Source: Oscillospiraceae bacterium | Lineage (GTDB): Bacteria; Bacillota; Clostridia; Oscillospirales; Oscillospiraceae | DNA length: 7,226 nucleotides | NCBI GenBank assembly: GCA_031280325.1 | Contig: JAITGW010000088.1 | Coordinates: forward strand, 1 to 7,226 | Direction: 5' to 3' | Shown here: piece by piece, positions 1 through 5,991 of the stretch | Position numbering within the stretch: position 1 is the stretch's first letter | Layout of the letters: each line of letters starts with the position of its first letter | The notes under the pieces: model-generated | Seen by the model: the letters and a program-made list of their open reading frames with translations, nothing else | The model's database searches: none | What the model was told of the DNA's origin: nothing | Position numbers and translations under genes: made by a program

Positions 1-76
1 CAAAATGCGGCTTGATTATCTCCCACTGCGCGTCCGTTACGTCGCTCGGGTACGTTGTTCTCTTTATAGTGTCCAT
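1..76 (-). CDS. IS5-type transposase, N-terminal fragment (runs off left edge)
   Basis: Reading leftwards from an ATG at 76-74, the frame stays open to the window edge and gives 25 residues, including TTYPSDVTDAQWEIIKPHF. The pattern YPSD-T-DAQW-II-P is the hallmark start of IS5-group transposases (DUF4096-type N-terminal domain, before the DDE catalytic domain). By family knowledge the enzyme cuts and joins the ends of its own insertion sequence. The catalytic residues lie outside the window, so I cannot say whether the gene is intact. No Shine-Dalgarno sequence precedes the ATG, but a good minus-strand promoter ends 6 nt before it. The start agrees with family proteins, in which the YP-DLTD block comes about 8-10 residues after the initiator Met. 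Confidence 0.85.
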   Translation of the reverse strand, partial: MDTIKRTTYPSDVTDAQWEIIKPHF

Positions 77-82
77 TGCTAT

Positions 83-111
83 ATTGTAGCACTCTTTTCT
101 TATGAATGCAA
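83..111 (-). promoter_or_regulatory. Promoter of the IS transposase
   Basis: On the minus strand TTGCAT (111-106) and TACAAT (88-83) are separated by 17 nt, a good sigma-70/sigma-A arrangement. Only 6 nt lie between the -10 hexamer and the ATG at 76, so transcription would begin at or next to the start codon. This implies a leaderless mRNA, which fits the lack of a Shine-Dalgarno sequence. The promoter is seen in sequence; its activity is inferred. Confidence 0.6.
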
Positions 112-146
112 GTTCTAAATATAACATAGCTACGTTATAATATCTT

Positions 147-359
147 TTAGAGCCTGTTTAGTCTAACGGCACGGTCGCTCTTATCGGTGTAACAACCGAT
201 TTGCTCCGTTGTCGCAAGCCGCGCCGCGCTTAGGAATAAAGCTTCTTTTTGTTTCGCTGTCAGCGCGTCGCGGAGTAGCCTGCCGACCGACCAATCCCCA
301 ATTATCTGCCACATTTCCTCTGCGTTGTCATAGATGTAGCTGATGAAATCGCCCTTCAT
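147..359 (-). pseudogene. Sigma-70 region-4-like HTH protein, probably 3'-truncated by the IS
   Basis: This 70-residue frame begins MKGDFISYIYDN, a plausible intact N-terminus. It then has LTAKQKEALF (residues 33-42) followed by TTEQIGCYTDKSDRAVRL (50-67). The order 'L-KQKE-LF ... T-QI ... SDRAVR' is that of sigma-70 region 4-like helix-turn-helix proteins, which are common in Firmicutes conjugative elements and phages. The family usually continues past DRAVR through the rest of the recognition helix and often a further C-terminal part. Here only a few residues follow before a stop at the apparent IS boundary, so I read the gene as truncated by insertion. The ribosome-binding site is weak (GGGAA just before the ATG). 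It would act as a DNA-binding or sigma-like regulator of element genes; that role is inferred. Alternatively it is a short functional HTH protein. Confidence 0.5.
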
Positions 360-389
360 AAGTTCCCAACAGTATGGGTGCTGAATCGG

Positions 390-647
390 TCACGGCACGA
401 CAGCACCGCCGCGATAGGACAGCTTAACCGGGTAGCCGCGTTTTTTGCTCTCCGGGATTTCGATTTGGTAAAGCGACTCGAATCTCCCGACCTCGTGACG
501 CTGTTCGCGCTTCTCGCGGGCGGCGTCAATTTTGTCATGCATATCCACGACTTCCTGATATTCCTCAAGCGTCCGCGCCGAGTTCTCCAGTCGCCGGAGG
601 TACTCGGCGCGAGCTTTGCGTTTCAGCGTTTCTCTAAGCATACTCAC
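390..647 (-). CDS. Small charged protein of unknown function
   Basis: This 85-residue frame is not one I recognise. Residues 1-55 are strongly charged and helix-prone (KRKARAEYLRRLEN, then EEYQEVVDMHDKIDAAREKR), so a coiled coil or helical hairpin is likely. The rest is mixed and ends YRGGAVVP. There is no signal peptide, membrane segment or cysteine motif. A GTG at 647 is preferred over the in-frame ATG at 641 because GGAGG (657-653) lies 5 nt from the GTG but 11 nt from the ATG. The gene lies 30 nt upstream of the HTH gene on the same strand, so the two were probably co-transcribed as part of an integrative element. The +strand frame across it (378-668) looks like an antisense shadow. Confidence 0.55.
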   Translation of the reverse strand: MSMLRETLKRKARAEYLRRLENSARTLEEYQEVVDMHDKIDAAREKREQRHEVGRFESLYQIEIPESKKRGYPVKLSYRGGAVVP

Positions 648-661
648 AGCCCCCTCCCGCG

Positions 662-680
662 TTCATAAAAATTTCATAAA
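662..680. repeat. Direct repeat TTCATAAA x2, possible operator
   Basis: Two exact copies of TTCATAAA (662-669 and 673-680) lie 11 nt apart start to start, about one helical turn. They sit immediately upstream of the ribosome-binding site of the minus-strand ORF at 390-647. They overlap a weak minus-strand promoter candidate (TTGCGG near 705-700 and TAATTT at 683-678, 16-nt spacer). A regulator-binding site is possible, but AT-rich chance repetition cannot be excluded. Confidence 0.3.
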
Positions 681-880
681 TTATTTTTCTGAAAATGTTC
701 CGCAAACACCCCTCAAAATGTCCTATATGTAGGCGAGTAATCCATTGGCGTTAGCTACGGGTTAATTCTAACCAAAAGGAGGTTATTGCGATGGTTCAAG
801 CGTTTCCGTCGGGCTTCGTATAGTCAGCCCGGTCAGAGTCAGATTACGCCACTAGGTACAGTATACCACAGCCGAAGGAA
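681..880. other. Intergenic boundary between accessory DNA and groESL
   Basis: No recognised gene covers this stretch. It is AT-rich up to about 720. A small inverted repeat, GGTTA (760-764) with TAACC (769-773), sits just before an AGGAGG at 777-782. An ATG follows at a suitable distance and opens only a 10-codon frame (listed separately). I see no clear plus-strand promoter. The stretch is best described as the junction between the minus-strand mobile-element remnant and the chaperonin operon. Confidence 0.4.
791..823 (+). CDS. Tiny ORF (10 codons) with strong RBS; possible gene remnant
   Basis: AAGGAGG at 776-782 lies 8 nt before an ATG at 791, an ideal translation start. The frame encodes MVQAFPSGFV and then hits TAG at 821-823. 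Beyond the amber codon the same frame stays open for 31 more codons to a TAA at 917-919, inside the 3' arm of the following terminator. It could be a translated leader peptide, the start of a decayed gene, or the scar of an integration event. The overlapping TTG frame at 786 runs through the terminator, groESL promoter and CIRCE and is unlikely to be real. I do not recognise the peptide. Confidence 0.25.
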   Translation: MVQAFPSGFV

Positions 881-926
881 AATTATGAGCAAGCCGCGCG
901 GGATGCGGCTTGTTCATAATTTTTTT
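881..926 (+). terminator. Strong intrinsic terminator upstream of the groESL promoter
   Basis: A 17-bp stem (881-897 with 905-921, one G-U pair, 7-nt loop) is followed by a run of T to 926. The stem begins with A/T pairs, so A-tract and T-tract flank it on both sides and it may work in both directions. It would insulate the heat-shock operon from upstream plus-strand transcription. Confidence 0.8.
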
Positions 927-948
927 GCAAATTTCTTTTGGAAACCTC

Positions 949-977
949 TTGACACAAGGCAATTCTTGGGCTACTAT
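949..977 (+). promoter_or_regulatory. Sigma-A promoter of groES-groEL
   Basis: A perfect TTGACA at 949-954 and a TACTAT -10 element at 972-977 are separated by exactly 17 nt. The predicted start is about 984-986, directly at the edge of the CIRCE operator, the usual geometry for HrcA-repressed heat-shock operons. The mRNA leader would be about 72 nt. Confidence 0.88.
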
Positions 978-986
978 ACGTATGCG

Positions 987-1013
987 TTAGCACTCCGACG
1001 CGCAGAGTGCTAA
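987..1013 (+). promoter_or_regulatory. CIRCE operator (HrcA binding site)
   Basis: TTAGCACTC at 987-995 and GAGTGCTAA at 1005-1013 form a perfect 9-nt inverted repeat with a 9-nt spacer, an exact match to the CIRCE consensus. HrcA binds CIRCE and represses, and GroEL helps fold HrcA, giving feedback control of heat-shock genes. The element lies at the predicted transcription start and within the 5' leader of groES. Confidence 0.98.
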
Positions 1014-1057
1014 TGCAATGCATGTGTTACACTACTTTATAATAGGAGGCTTATGAA

Positions 1058-1342
1058 ATGGCACTGAAACCCCTGTTTGACCGCGTCGTCGTGAAGCAGA
1101 TCGAGGCGGAAGAAAAGACCAAGAGCGGCATTATCCTCTCAAGCTCCGCGCAGGAGAAGCCCCAGGTTTACGAGGTCGTCGAGGTCGGACCCGGCGGCAA
1201 GGTAGACGGCGAGGAAATCGAAATCGTCATTAAAAAGGGCGATAAGGTAATCACCGGCAACTACTCCGGCACGGAGGTCAAGGTGGACGGCGTCGAGCTG
1301 AAAATCGTTCGTCAGTCTGACATTCTCGCGGTCGTTGAGTAA
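1058..1342 (+). CDS. groES: Co-chaperonin GroES (Cpn10)
   Basis: This 94-residue protein is the heptameric lid that caps the GroEL ring, closing the folding chamber in the cytoplasm. It opens MALKPLFDRVVVKQIEAEEKT, followed by the mobile loop that contacts GroEL (SGIILSSSAQEKPQ, about residues 23-36). The conserved VGPGGKVDGE block, GDKV and SGTEVKVDGVELKIV strand and the DILAVVE terminus are all present. The length is normal for the family. AGGAGG at 1044-1049 lies 8 nt before the ATG at 1058; an ATG at 1053 is out of frame. The gene is first in the CIRCE-controlled operon, with groEL 126 nt downstream. The mobile loop has SSSAQ where many bacteria have PDTAK or similar, a minor variation. 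Confidence 0.98.
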   Translation: MALKPLFDRVVVKQIEAEEKTKSGIILSSSAQEKPQVYEVVEVGPGGKVDGEEIEIVIKKGDKVITGNYSGTEVKVDGVELKIVRQSDILAVVE

Positions 1343-1383
1343 GCGCCCCGGCGCCAAACGATAAATTTTGCGCCGCGAAGCGC

Positions 1384-1419
1384 CCGCCCCCATAAAACGC
1401 GCTTTGCGCTGCGGGGCGG
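1384..1419 (+). other. Intercistronic stem-loop between groES and groEL
   Basis: CCGCCCC (1384-1390) pairs with GGGGCGG (1413-1419), and a second hairpin, GCGC-TTT-GCGC (1399-1409), sits inside the loop. No T-run follows, so it is unlikely to be a complete terminator. It ends about 34 nt before the groEL ribosome-binding site (GGAGGG, 1453-1458). Intercistronic hairpins in some bacterial groESL mRNAs are processing sites or stabilise the groEL segment. Such a role here is inference. Confidence 0.5.
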
Positions 1420-1453
1420 CACGAGCGGAACTATCAGGATGCTAATTATATAG

Positions 1454-3094
<1,641 letters not shown>

Positions 3095-3117
3095 GCGAAG
3101 ACGCCGAAAAATCACAC

Positions 3118-3156
3118 GCGCCTCCGAGGTACCGCACGGTATTTCGGAGGCGCTTT
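3118..3156 (+). terminator. Stem-loop terminator after groEL
   Basis: A 16-bp stem (3118-3133 with 3138-3153, two G-U pairs) closes a 4-nt loop 23 nt after the groEL stop. Only TTT follows, so the U-tract is short. Termination is probably shared with the second hairpin just downstream. Confidence 0.65.
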
Positions 3157-3166
3157 GCGCCTGCTC

Positions 3167-3216
3167 GCGCGCCGTGCGCGCTGTAATTTTTTCGCGCCGC
3201 TACGCGAAAAGCTTTT
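3167..3216. terminator. Second terminator cluster, possibly bidirectional
   Basis: GCGCGC (3167-3172) and GCGCGC (3176-3181) form a hairpin with a 3-nt loop, followed by T6 at 3187-3192. Overlapping this, TTTTCGCG (3189-3196) and CGCGAAAA (3203-3210) form an 8-bp inverted repeat around a 6-nt loop, with T4 at 3213-3216. The arrangement could stop transcription leaving groEL and any entering from the right. Confidence 0.45.
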
Positions 3217-3265
3217 GCCCGAATTAAAAATTGCGCATATTTCCATTAAAAAACGCCTTCGCCTG

Positions 3266-3294
3266 TTGATATTTCGCGCGCCGCCGTGTATACT
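3266..3294 (+). promoter_or_regulatory. Sigma-A promoter of the PspC-domain gene
   Basis: TTGATA at 3266-3271 and TATACT at 3289-3294 have a 17-nt spacer. The predicted start lies near 3301, giving a leader of only about 20 nt that holds the purine-rich ribosome-binding site before the ATG at 3320. The gene is therefore probably a single-gene unit. Confidence 0.75.
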
Positions 3295-3319
3295 TTCAGC
3301 AGGAAAGGAAGTGCATTAA

Positions 3320-3508
3320 ATGAAAAAGCTTTACAAAAGCCGCACTGACAAAAAGCTCGCCGGGGTATGCGGCGGGGTCGCGGAATATTTTGGTTTCGAC
3401 AGCACTCTTGTGAGGCTCGGCTGGGTTGTTTTCTGTCTGCTCGGCGGCTCCGGCGTTCTTGCGTACATCATCGCGGCGATTGTTGTACCGGAAAACCCGG
3501 GGGAATAA
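3320..3508 (+). CDS. Small PspC-domain membrane protein
   Basis: This 62-residue protein is almost entirely a PspC domain: [24 protein letters not shown] (residues 2-25), [11 protein letters not shown] and a terminal IVVPENP. One hydrophobic segment at about 31-56 would cross the membrane. In enterobacteria PspC is a membrane sensor of the phage-shock response. Stand-alone 60-70-residue copies are common in Firmicutes, and their exact job is largely unassigned. Membrane or envelope-stress association is the most I would infer. AGGAAAGGAAG lies 8 nt before the ATG. No pspA- or liaF-like gene is next to it, and it has its own promoter and a downstream hairpin, so it is not tied to either neighbouring operon. 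Confidence 0.9.
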   Translation: MKKLYKSRTDKKLAGVCGGVAEYFGFDSTLVRLGWVVFCLLGGSGVLAYIIAAIVVPENPGE

Positions 3509-3529
3509 AACGGCATTTTCCCGGTACGG

Positions 3530-3566
3530 TTTGCGGCAGGCTTTTTACATGCCGCAAAGCGGTTTT
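3530..3566 (+). terminator. Hairpin after the PspC-domain gene (weak terminator)
   Basis: TTTGCGGCA (3530-3538) pairs exactly with TGCCGCAAA (3550-3558) around an 11-nt loop that contains T5. A T4 run follows at 3563-3566. It lies 21 nt past the stop and just before the cobalamin operon promoter. The T-run is offset from the stem, so efficiency is uncertain. Confidence 0.5.
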
Positions 3567-3600
3567 ACGGCGCGGTTTTCAAAATTAAACGGCGGTACTC

Positions 3601-3629
3601 TTGACAAAGTGCGGCGAATGATGTAACAT
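3601..3629 (+). promoter_or_regulatory. Sigma-A promoter of the cobalamin operon
   Basis: A perfect TTGACA at 3601-3606 and TAACAT at 3624-3629 are spaced by 17 nt. The start would be near 3636, about 12 nt before the first paired base of the riboswitch, leaving a leader of roughly 340 nt before the first gene. This is constitutive promoter geometry, with control left to the RNA. Confidence 0.82.
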
Positions 3630-3647
3630 GGCATTCAAATGAATAGT

Positions 3648-3854
3648 ATGCGTTTGTCCCGCGGCGTTTGCCGCGCTGCGGGCGGCGCTCTGGCAAGAGC
3701 GCCGAGGGAACACGGATGAAAATTCCGGGCTATCCCAGTAACCGTGATGCTGACAAAGCGGATTTTCGCGTTTTAACGCGAGCCACTGCCGATTGATTTC
3801 GGCGGGAAGGCGTCCGCCAAGGACGAAGCTAAGCCGGGAGACCTGCCTGCGCAT
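3648..3854 (+). promoter_or_regulatory. Cobalamin riboswitch aptamer (class I, adenosylcobalamin type)
   Basis: The conserved B12 box is present at 3831-3847 (AAGCCGGGAGACCTGCC), with the other core blocks in order: GGGAA then GATGAAAATTCC near 3706-3725, AGTAACCGTGAT near 3737-3748, GCCACTG at 3782-3788, and GGGAAGGCG at about 3804-3812. P1 is formed by ATGCG (3648-3652) and CGCAT (3850-3854). Peripheral hairpins are clear: a 9-bp GC-rich stem at 3683-3691/3696-3704, and CGTCC/GGACG near 3811-3825. Adenosylcobalamin binding would repress the downstream uptake genes, as in other bacteria. The frame on the opposite strand (3585-3857) is a shadow of this structured RNA. Confidence 0.95.
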
Positions 3855-3906
3855 CACGCCTCTGGGGTTAGGGATTCACGATTTGCGCTCAAATAAAGCG
3901 GCGCGT

Positions 3907-3937
3907 CGCTCTCTGCTTCGGCGGGGAGCGTTTTATT
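3907..3937 (+). terminator. Riboswitch expression-platform terminator
   Basis: A 10-bp stem (3907-3916 with 3921-3930, two G-U pairs) with a TTCG tetraloop is followed by TTTTATT. It lies 52 nt after the aptamer and 41 nt before the first gene, the expected place for ligand-dependent transcription termination. GCGCTC at 3885-3890 could pair with GAGCGT at 3926-3931 instead, making a candidate antiterminator. That alternative pairing is inferred. Confidence 0.85.
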
Positions 3938-3977
3938 ATTGCTCTGACTGTTCATAATAATAAAAAGGAGCGAAGAA

Positions 3978-4895
3978 ATGAAAAAAACGAAAATTCTGTC
4001 CCTGCTGCTGGCGCTTCTCATGCTTTCCGCGACGATCTTCAGCTGCGCCAAAAAGCCCGCGTCCATCACGATTACCGATATGACCGGACGCGAGGTTACG
4101 CTTAAAGGACCTGCGGAGCGTATTGTCGCGCTTACCGCATCCACCTGTGAGATCGTATATGCCCTCGGCGCGGGGGACAAGCTTGTCGGGAGAGGCTCAT
4201 ACTGCAACTATCCCGCAGAAGCGCTGGAGATAGAGGCTGTTACAAGCGGATATGACACCAATATCGAGCAAATTATCGCGCTCACGCCCGACCTTGTACT
4301 TATGAGCACCATGGCGCAGTCGGAAGAGCAGATCGCGCAGCTTTCCGCCGCGGGCATCGCCGTGGTGGTCACTGACGCGACGACAATTGACGAAACGTAC
4401 ACCTCTATCGAAGAGCTCGGCAAGCTTCTCGGCGCGGACGCCGCCGCCAAAAAGATTGTTGACGACATGAAAAAAACCTTTGCGGATCTGTCGGCGAAAG
4501 CTGCGGCGGCTCCCGCCGAAAAGCAGGGAAAGTCTATTTATTTTGAGGTTTCGCCCCTGCAATACGGGCTTTGGACGGCGGGCACAGGCACATTTATGGA
4601 CGAGGTCGCAAATCTGCTTGATCTGGAAAACGCGTTCGGCGATGTGGCGGACTGGGCGGAGGTGTCGGAGGAGCAGGTTCTCTCCCGCAATCCGGACTAT
4701 ATCCTTACCGTTGGCATGTATTTCGGCGACGGGCCGACGCCCGATGAAGAAATTCTCGGACGCGCAGGATGGGAAAACGTCACCGCCGTGAAAAACGTTG
4801 CGATCCTCAACCTCCAGGCGGATGAACTGAGCCGCCCCGGTCCGCGTCTCGCGCTTGGCGCGCAGCTCCTGTACGATTTTGTGTACGGTGAATAG
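3978..4895 (+). CDS. btuF: Corrinoid ABC transporter substrate-binding lipoprotein (BtuF-like)
   Basis: This 305-residue protein would be anchored outside the membrane and deliver its ligand to the BtuC-BtuD pump. It starts with MKKTK, a hydrophobic stretch (6-21) and the lipobox IFSC with Cys23 as the lipidation site. The mature part is a periplasmic-binding-protein domain of the Fe-siderophore/B12 family (PF01497 type): ITDMTGREV (32-40), RIVAL, CEIVYALGAGDKLVG (57-71), YCNYP (75-79), then EQIIALTPDLVL and a C-terminal lobe with TGTFMDEVANLLDLEN. AAGGAG at 3965-3970 lies 7 nt before the ATG. The family also binds heme and siderophores. The assignment to corrinoids rests on the riboswitch upstream and cobU downstream, not on ligand residues I can read. 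The 309-aa frame on the other strand across 4197-5126 is an antisense shadow. Confidence 0.88.
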   Translation: MKKTKILSLLLALLMLSATIFSCAKKPASITITDMTGREVTLKGPAERIVALTASTCEIVYALGAGDKLVGRGSYCNYPAEALEIEAVTSGYDTNIEQIIALTPDLVLMSTMAQSEEQIAQLSAAGIAVVVTDATTIDETYTSIEELGKLLGADAAAKKIVDDMKKTFADLSAKAAAAPAEKQGKSIYFEVSPLQYGLWTAGTGTFMDEVANLLDLENAFGDVADWAEVSEEQVLSRNPDYILTVGMYFGDGPTPDEEILGRAGWENVTAVKNVAILNLQADELSRPGPRLALGAQLLYDFVYGE

Positions 4896-5991
4896 ACCTC
4901 GCAAAAAAAACGATACTGCCGCGGGGAGCGACACTTCCCCGCGGCTTGCCGCGCGGCGCGAGGGATTCCGTCCCGCCGAATATCTGATTTTCGCGCTGCT
5001 CACGTTCATCGCGTTTCTGATTTGCTGCGCTCTGGGCAGCGCAAACGTGCCGCTTGGGCGCACGGCCGCGATTGTCTGGGGCGCAATCCGCGCGAAATTT
5101 GCGGGAAATCCGCTGCCGGCAGGCACTCAGGAGGCGATTATTCTCATGGTTCGTCTGCCGCGCGTAATGAGTACGGCGCTTGTGGGGGCGGCGCTCTCCG
5201 TTTGCGGCGCCGCGATGCAGGGACTGCTGAAAAATCCGCTTGCCGACGGGAGTACGCTCGGCGTGTCAAGCGGCGCGTCGCTCGGCGCGGTCATTGCGAT
5301 CGCTTTCGGCGTGACGGTTCCGGGGCTGCCCTTTGCCGGAACAATGGGTATGGCGATCGTGTTTGCGTTCGGCTCGCTTATGATAATCCTCGCGCTGGCA
5401 TATAAGCTCGACTACTCGCTTTCAACGAACACGATTATACTAATCGGAGTAATTTTCTCGATGTTCGCGGCTTCCGTAATTTCGCTGGTCATGACATTTG
5501 CCGGTGAAAACGTCAAACATATCGCGTTCTGGACAATGGGCTCTCTCTCGGGCAGCACTTATACGAACGTGCTTATTCTCCGTGCCGCGCTTGCTGTCTG
5601 CGGCGGGATCGTCGCGCTCTCCGCGCGGGAGCTGAACGCCTTTGCGATCGGGGAGGAAAACGCCCGTCACATCGGCGTGAATGTCCGCCGCGTTAAGCTT
5701 ACCTTGATGATTTCCGTGTCGGTGATGATCGGCGTGTGCGTATCCGTCGGCGGAACGATCGGATTTGTCGGACTTGTGACGCCGCACATGCTTCGCATGA
5801 TCGTTGGTCCGAACCACAAAAGACTGATTCCCGCGTCCGTGTTCGGCGGCGCGGTGTTTCTTATGCTGGCGGATCTGACCTCGCGAATACTCCTAAACCC
5901 GCTTGAGCTTCCTATCGGCGTCGTCACCTCTTTCATCGGGGCTATACTTTTTGTATATATATTCTATCGTTCCAGGAGGGGTAAGGGATGA
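4888..5991 (+). CDS. btuC: Corrinoid ABC transporter permease (BtuC-like, FecCD family)
   Basis: This polytopic permease would form the membrane channel of the uptake system as a homodimer. From the GTG at 4888 it is 367 residues, with a hydrophilic basic N-terminus of about 30 residues and then roughly ten hydrophobic segments starting at about 32-50. FecCD hallmarks are RLPRVMSTALVGAAL (89-103), QGLLKNPLADGSTLGVSSGA (111-130), and near the end IGFVGLVTPH, ADLTSR and ELPIGVVTSFIGA. I chose the GTG because it overlaps the btuF stop by 8 nt (GTGAATAG) and keeps the whole first membrane segment. A TTG at 4855 is also in frame but would overlap btuF by 41 nt. There is no clear Shine-Dalgarno sequence, so translation probably depends on coupling to btuF. 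Family length (about 320-360) fits. Confidence 0.92.
   Translation: MNRPRKKNDTAAGSDTSPRLAARREGFRPAEYLIFALLTFIAFLICCALGSANVPLGRTAAIVWGAIRAKFAGNPLPAGTQEAIILMVRLPRVMSTALVGAALSVCGAAMQGLLKNPLADGSTLGVSSGASLGAVIAIAFGVTVPGLPFAGTMGMAIVFAFGSLMIILALAYKLDYSLSTNTIILIGVIFSMFAASVISLVMTFAGENVKHIAFWTMGSLSGSTYTNVLILRAALAVCGGIVALSARELNAFAIGEENARHIGVNVRRVKLTLMISVSVMIGVCVSVGGTIGFVGLVTPHMLRMIVGPNHKRLIPASVFGGAVFLMLADLTSRILLNPLELPIGVVTSFIGAILFVYIFYRSRRGKG

Larger units (their letters stand above)
1..157 (-). mobile_element. End of an IS5-family insertion sequence (partial)
   Basis: The transposase start and about 80 nt of AT-rich DNA upstream of it form the 5' end of an insertion sequence whose remainder lies to the left of the window. 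The outer boundary is inferred to fall near 150-160, because the helix-turn-helix gene on the right stops matching its expected pattern there. The opposite end is not visible, so the terminal inverted repeat and target duplication cannot be confirmed. A CTAA on the minus strand (161-158) could be a target of the YTAR or TNA type used by IS5 relatives. An imperfect palindrome, TATAAC at 120-125 with GTTATA at 134-139 around a TAGCTA centre, lies inside this end and could be a transposase-binding or regulatory site. Confidence 0.55.

Noticed and set aside
150..161. Reading GAGCCTGTTTAG as the left inverted repeat of an element extending to the right
   Set aside because: The DNA to its right encodes a helix-turn-helix protein that continues across this point with a family-like sequence, and the transposase lies to the left, so the IS must extend leftwards.
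378..668. 96-codon plus-strand frame
   Set aside because: Antisense to the minus-strand ORF at 390-647, which has a ribosome-binding site, a suitable start and protein-like charged-helix composition.
786..1013. 75-codon plus-strand frame from a TTG upstream of groES
   Set aside because: It runs through an intrinsic terminator, the groESL promoter and the CIRCE operator, so it is very unlikely to be a gene. The TTG is also only 3 nt from the AGGAGG.
3585..3857. 90-codon minus-strand frame
   Set aside because: It coincides with the cobalamin riboswitch on the other strand, whose conserved blocks fully explain the sequence.
4197..5126. Long (309-codon) open frame on the minus strand
   Set aside because: It lies fully antisense to btuF and the start of btuC, which have clear family motifs. 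The translation is Arg/Ala-rich without recognisable domains, typical of shadow frames in GC-rich coding DNA.
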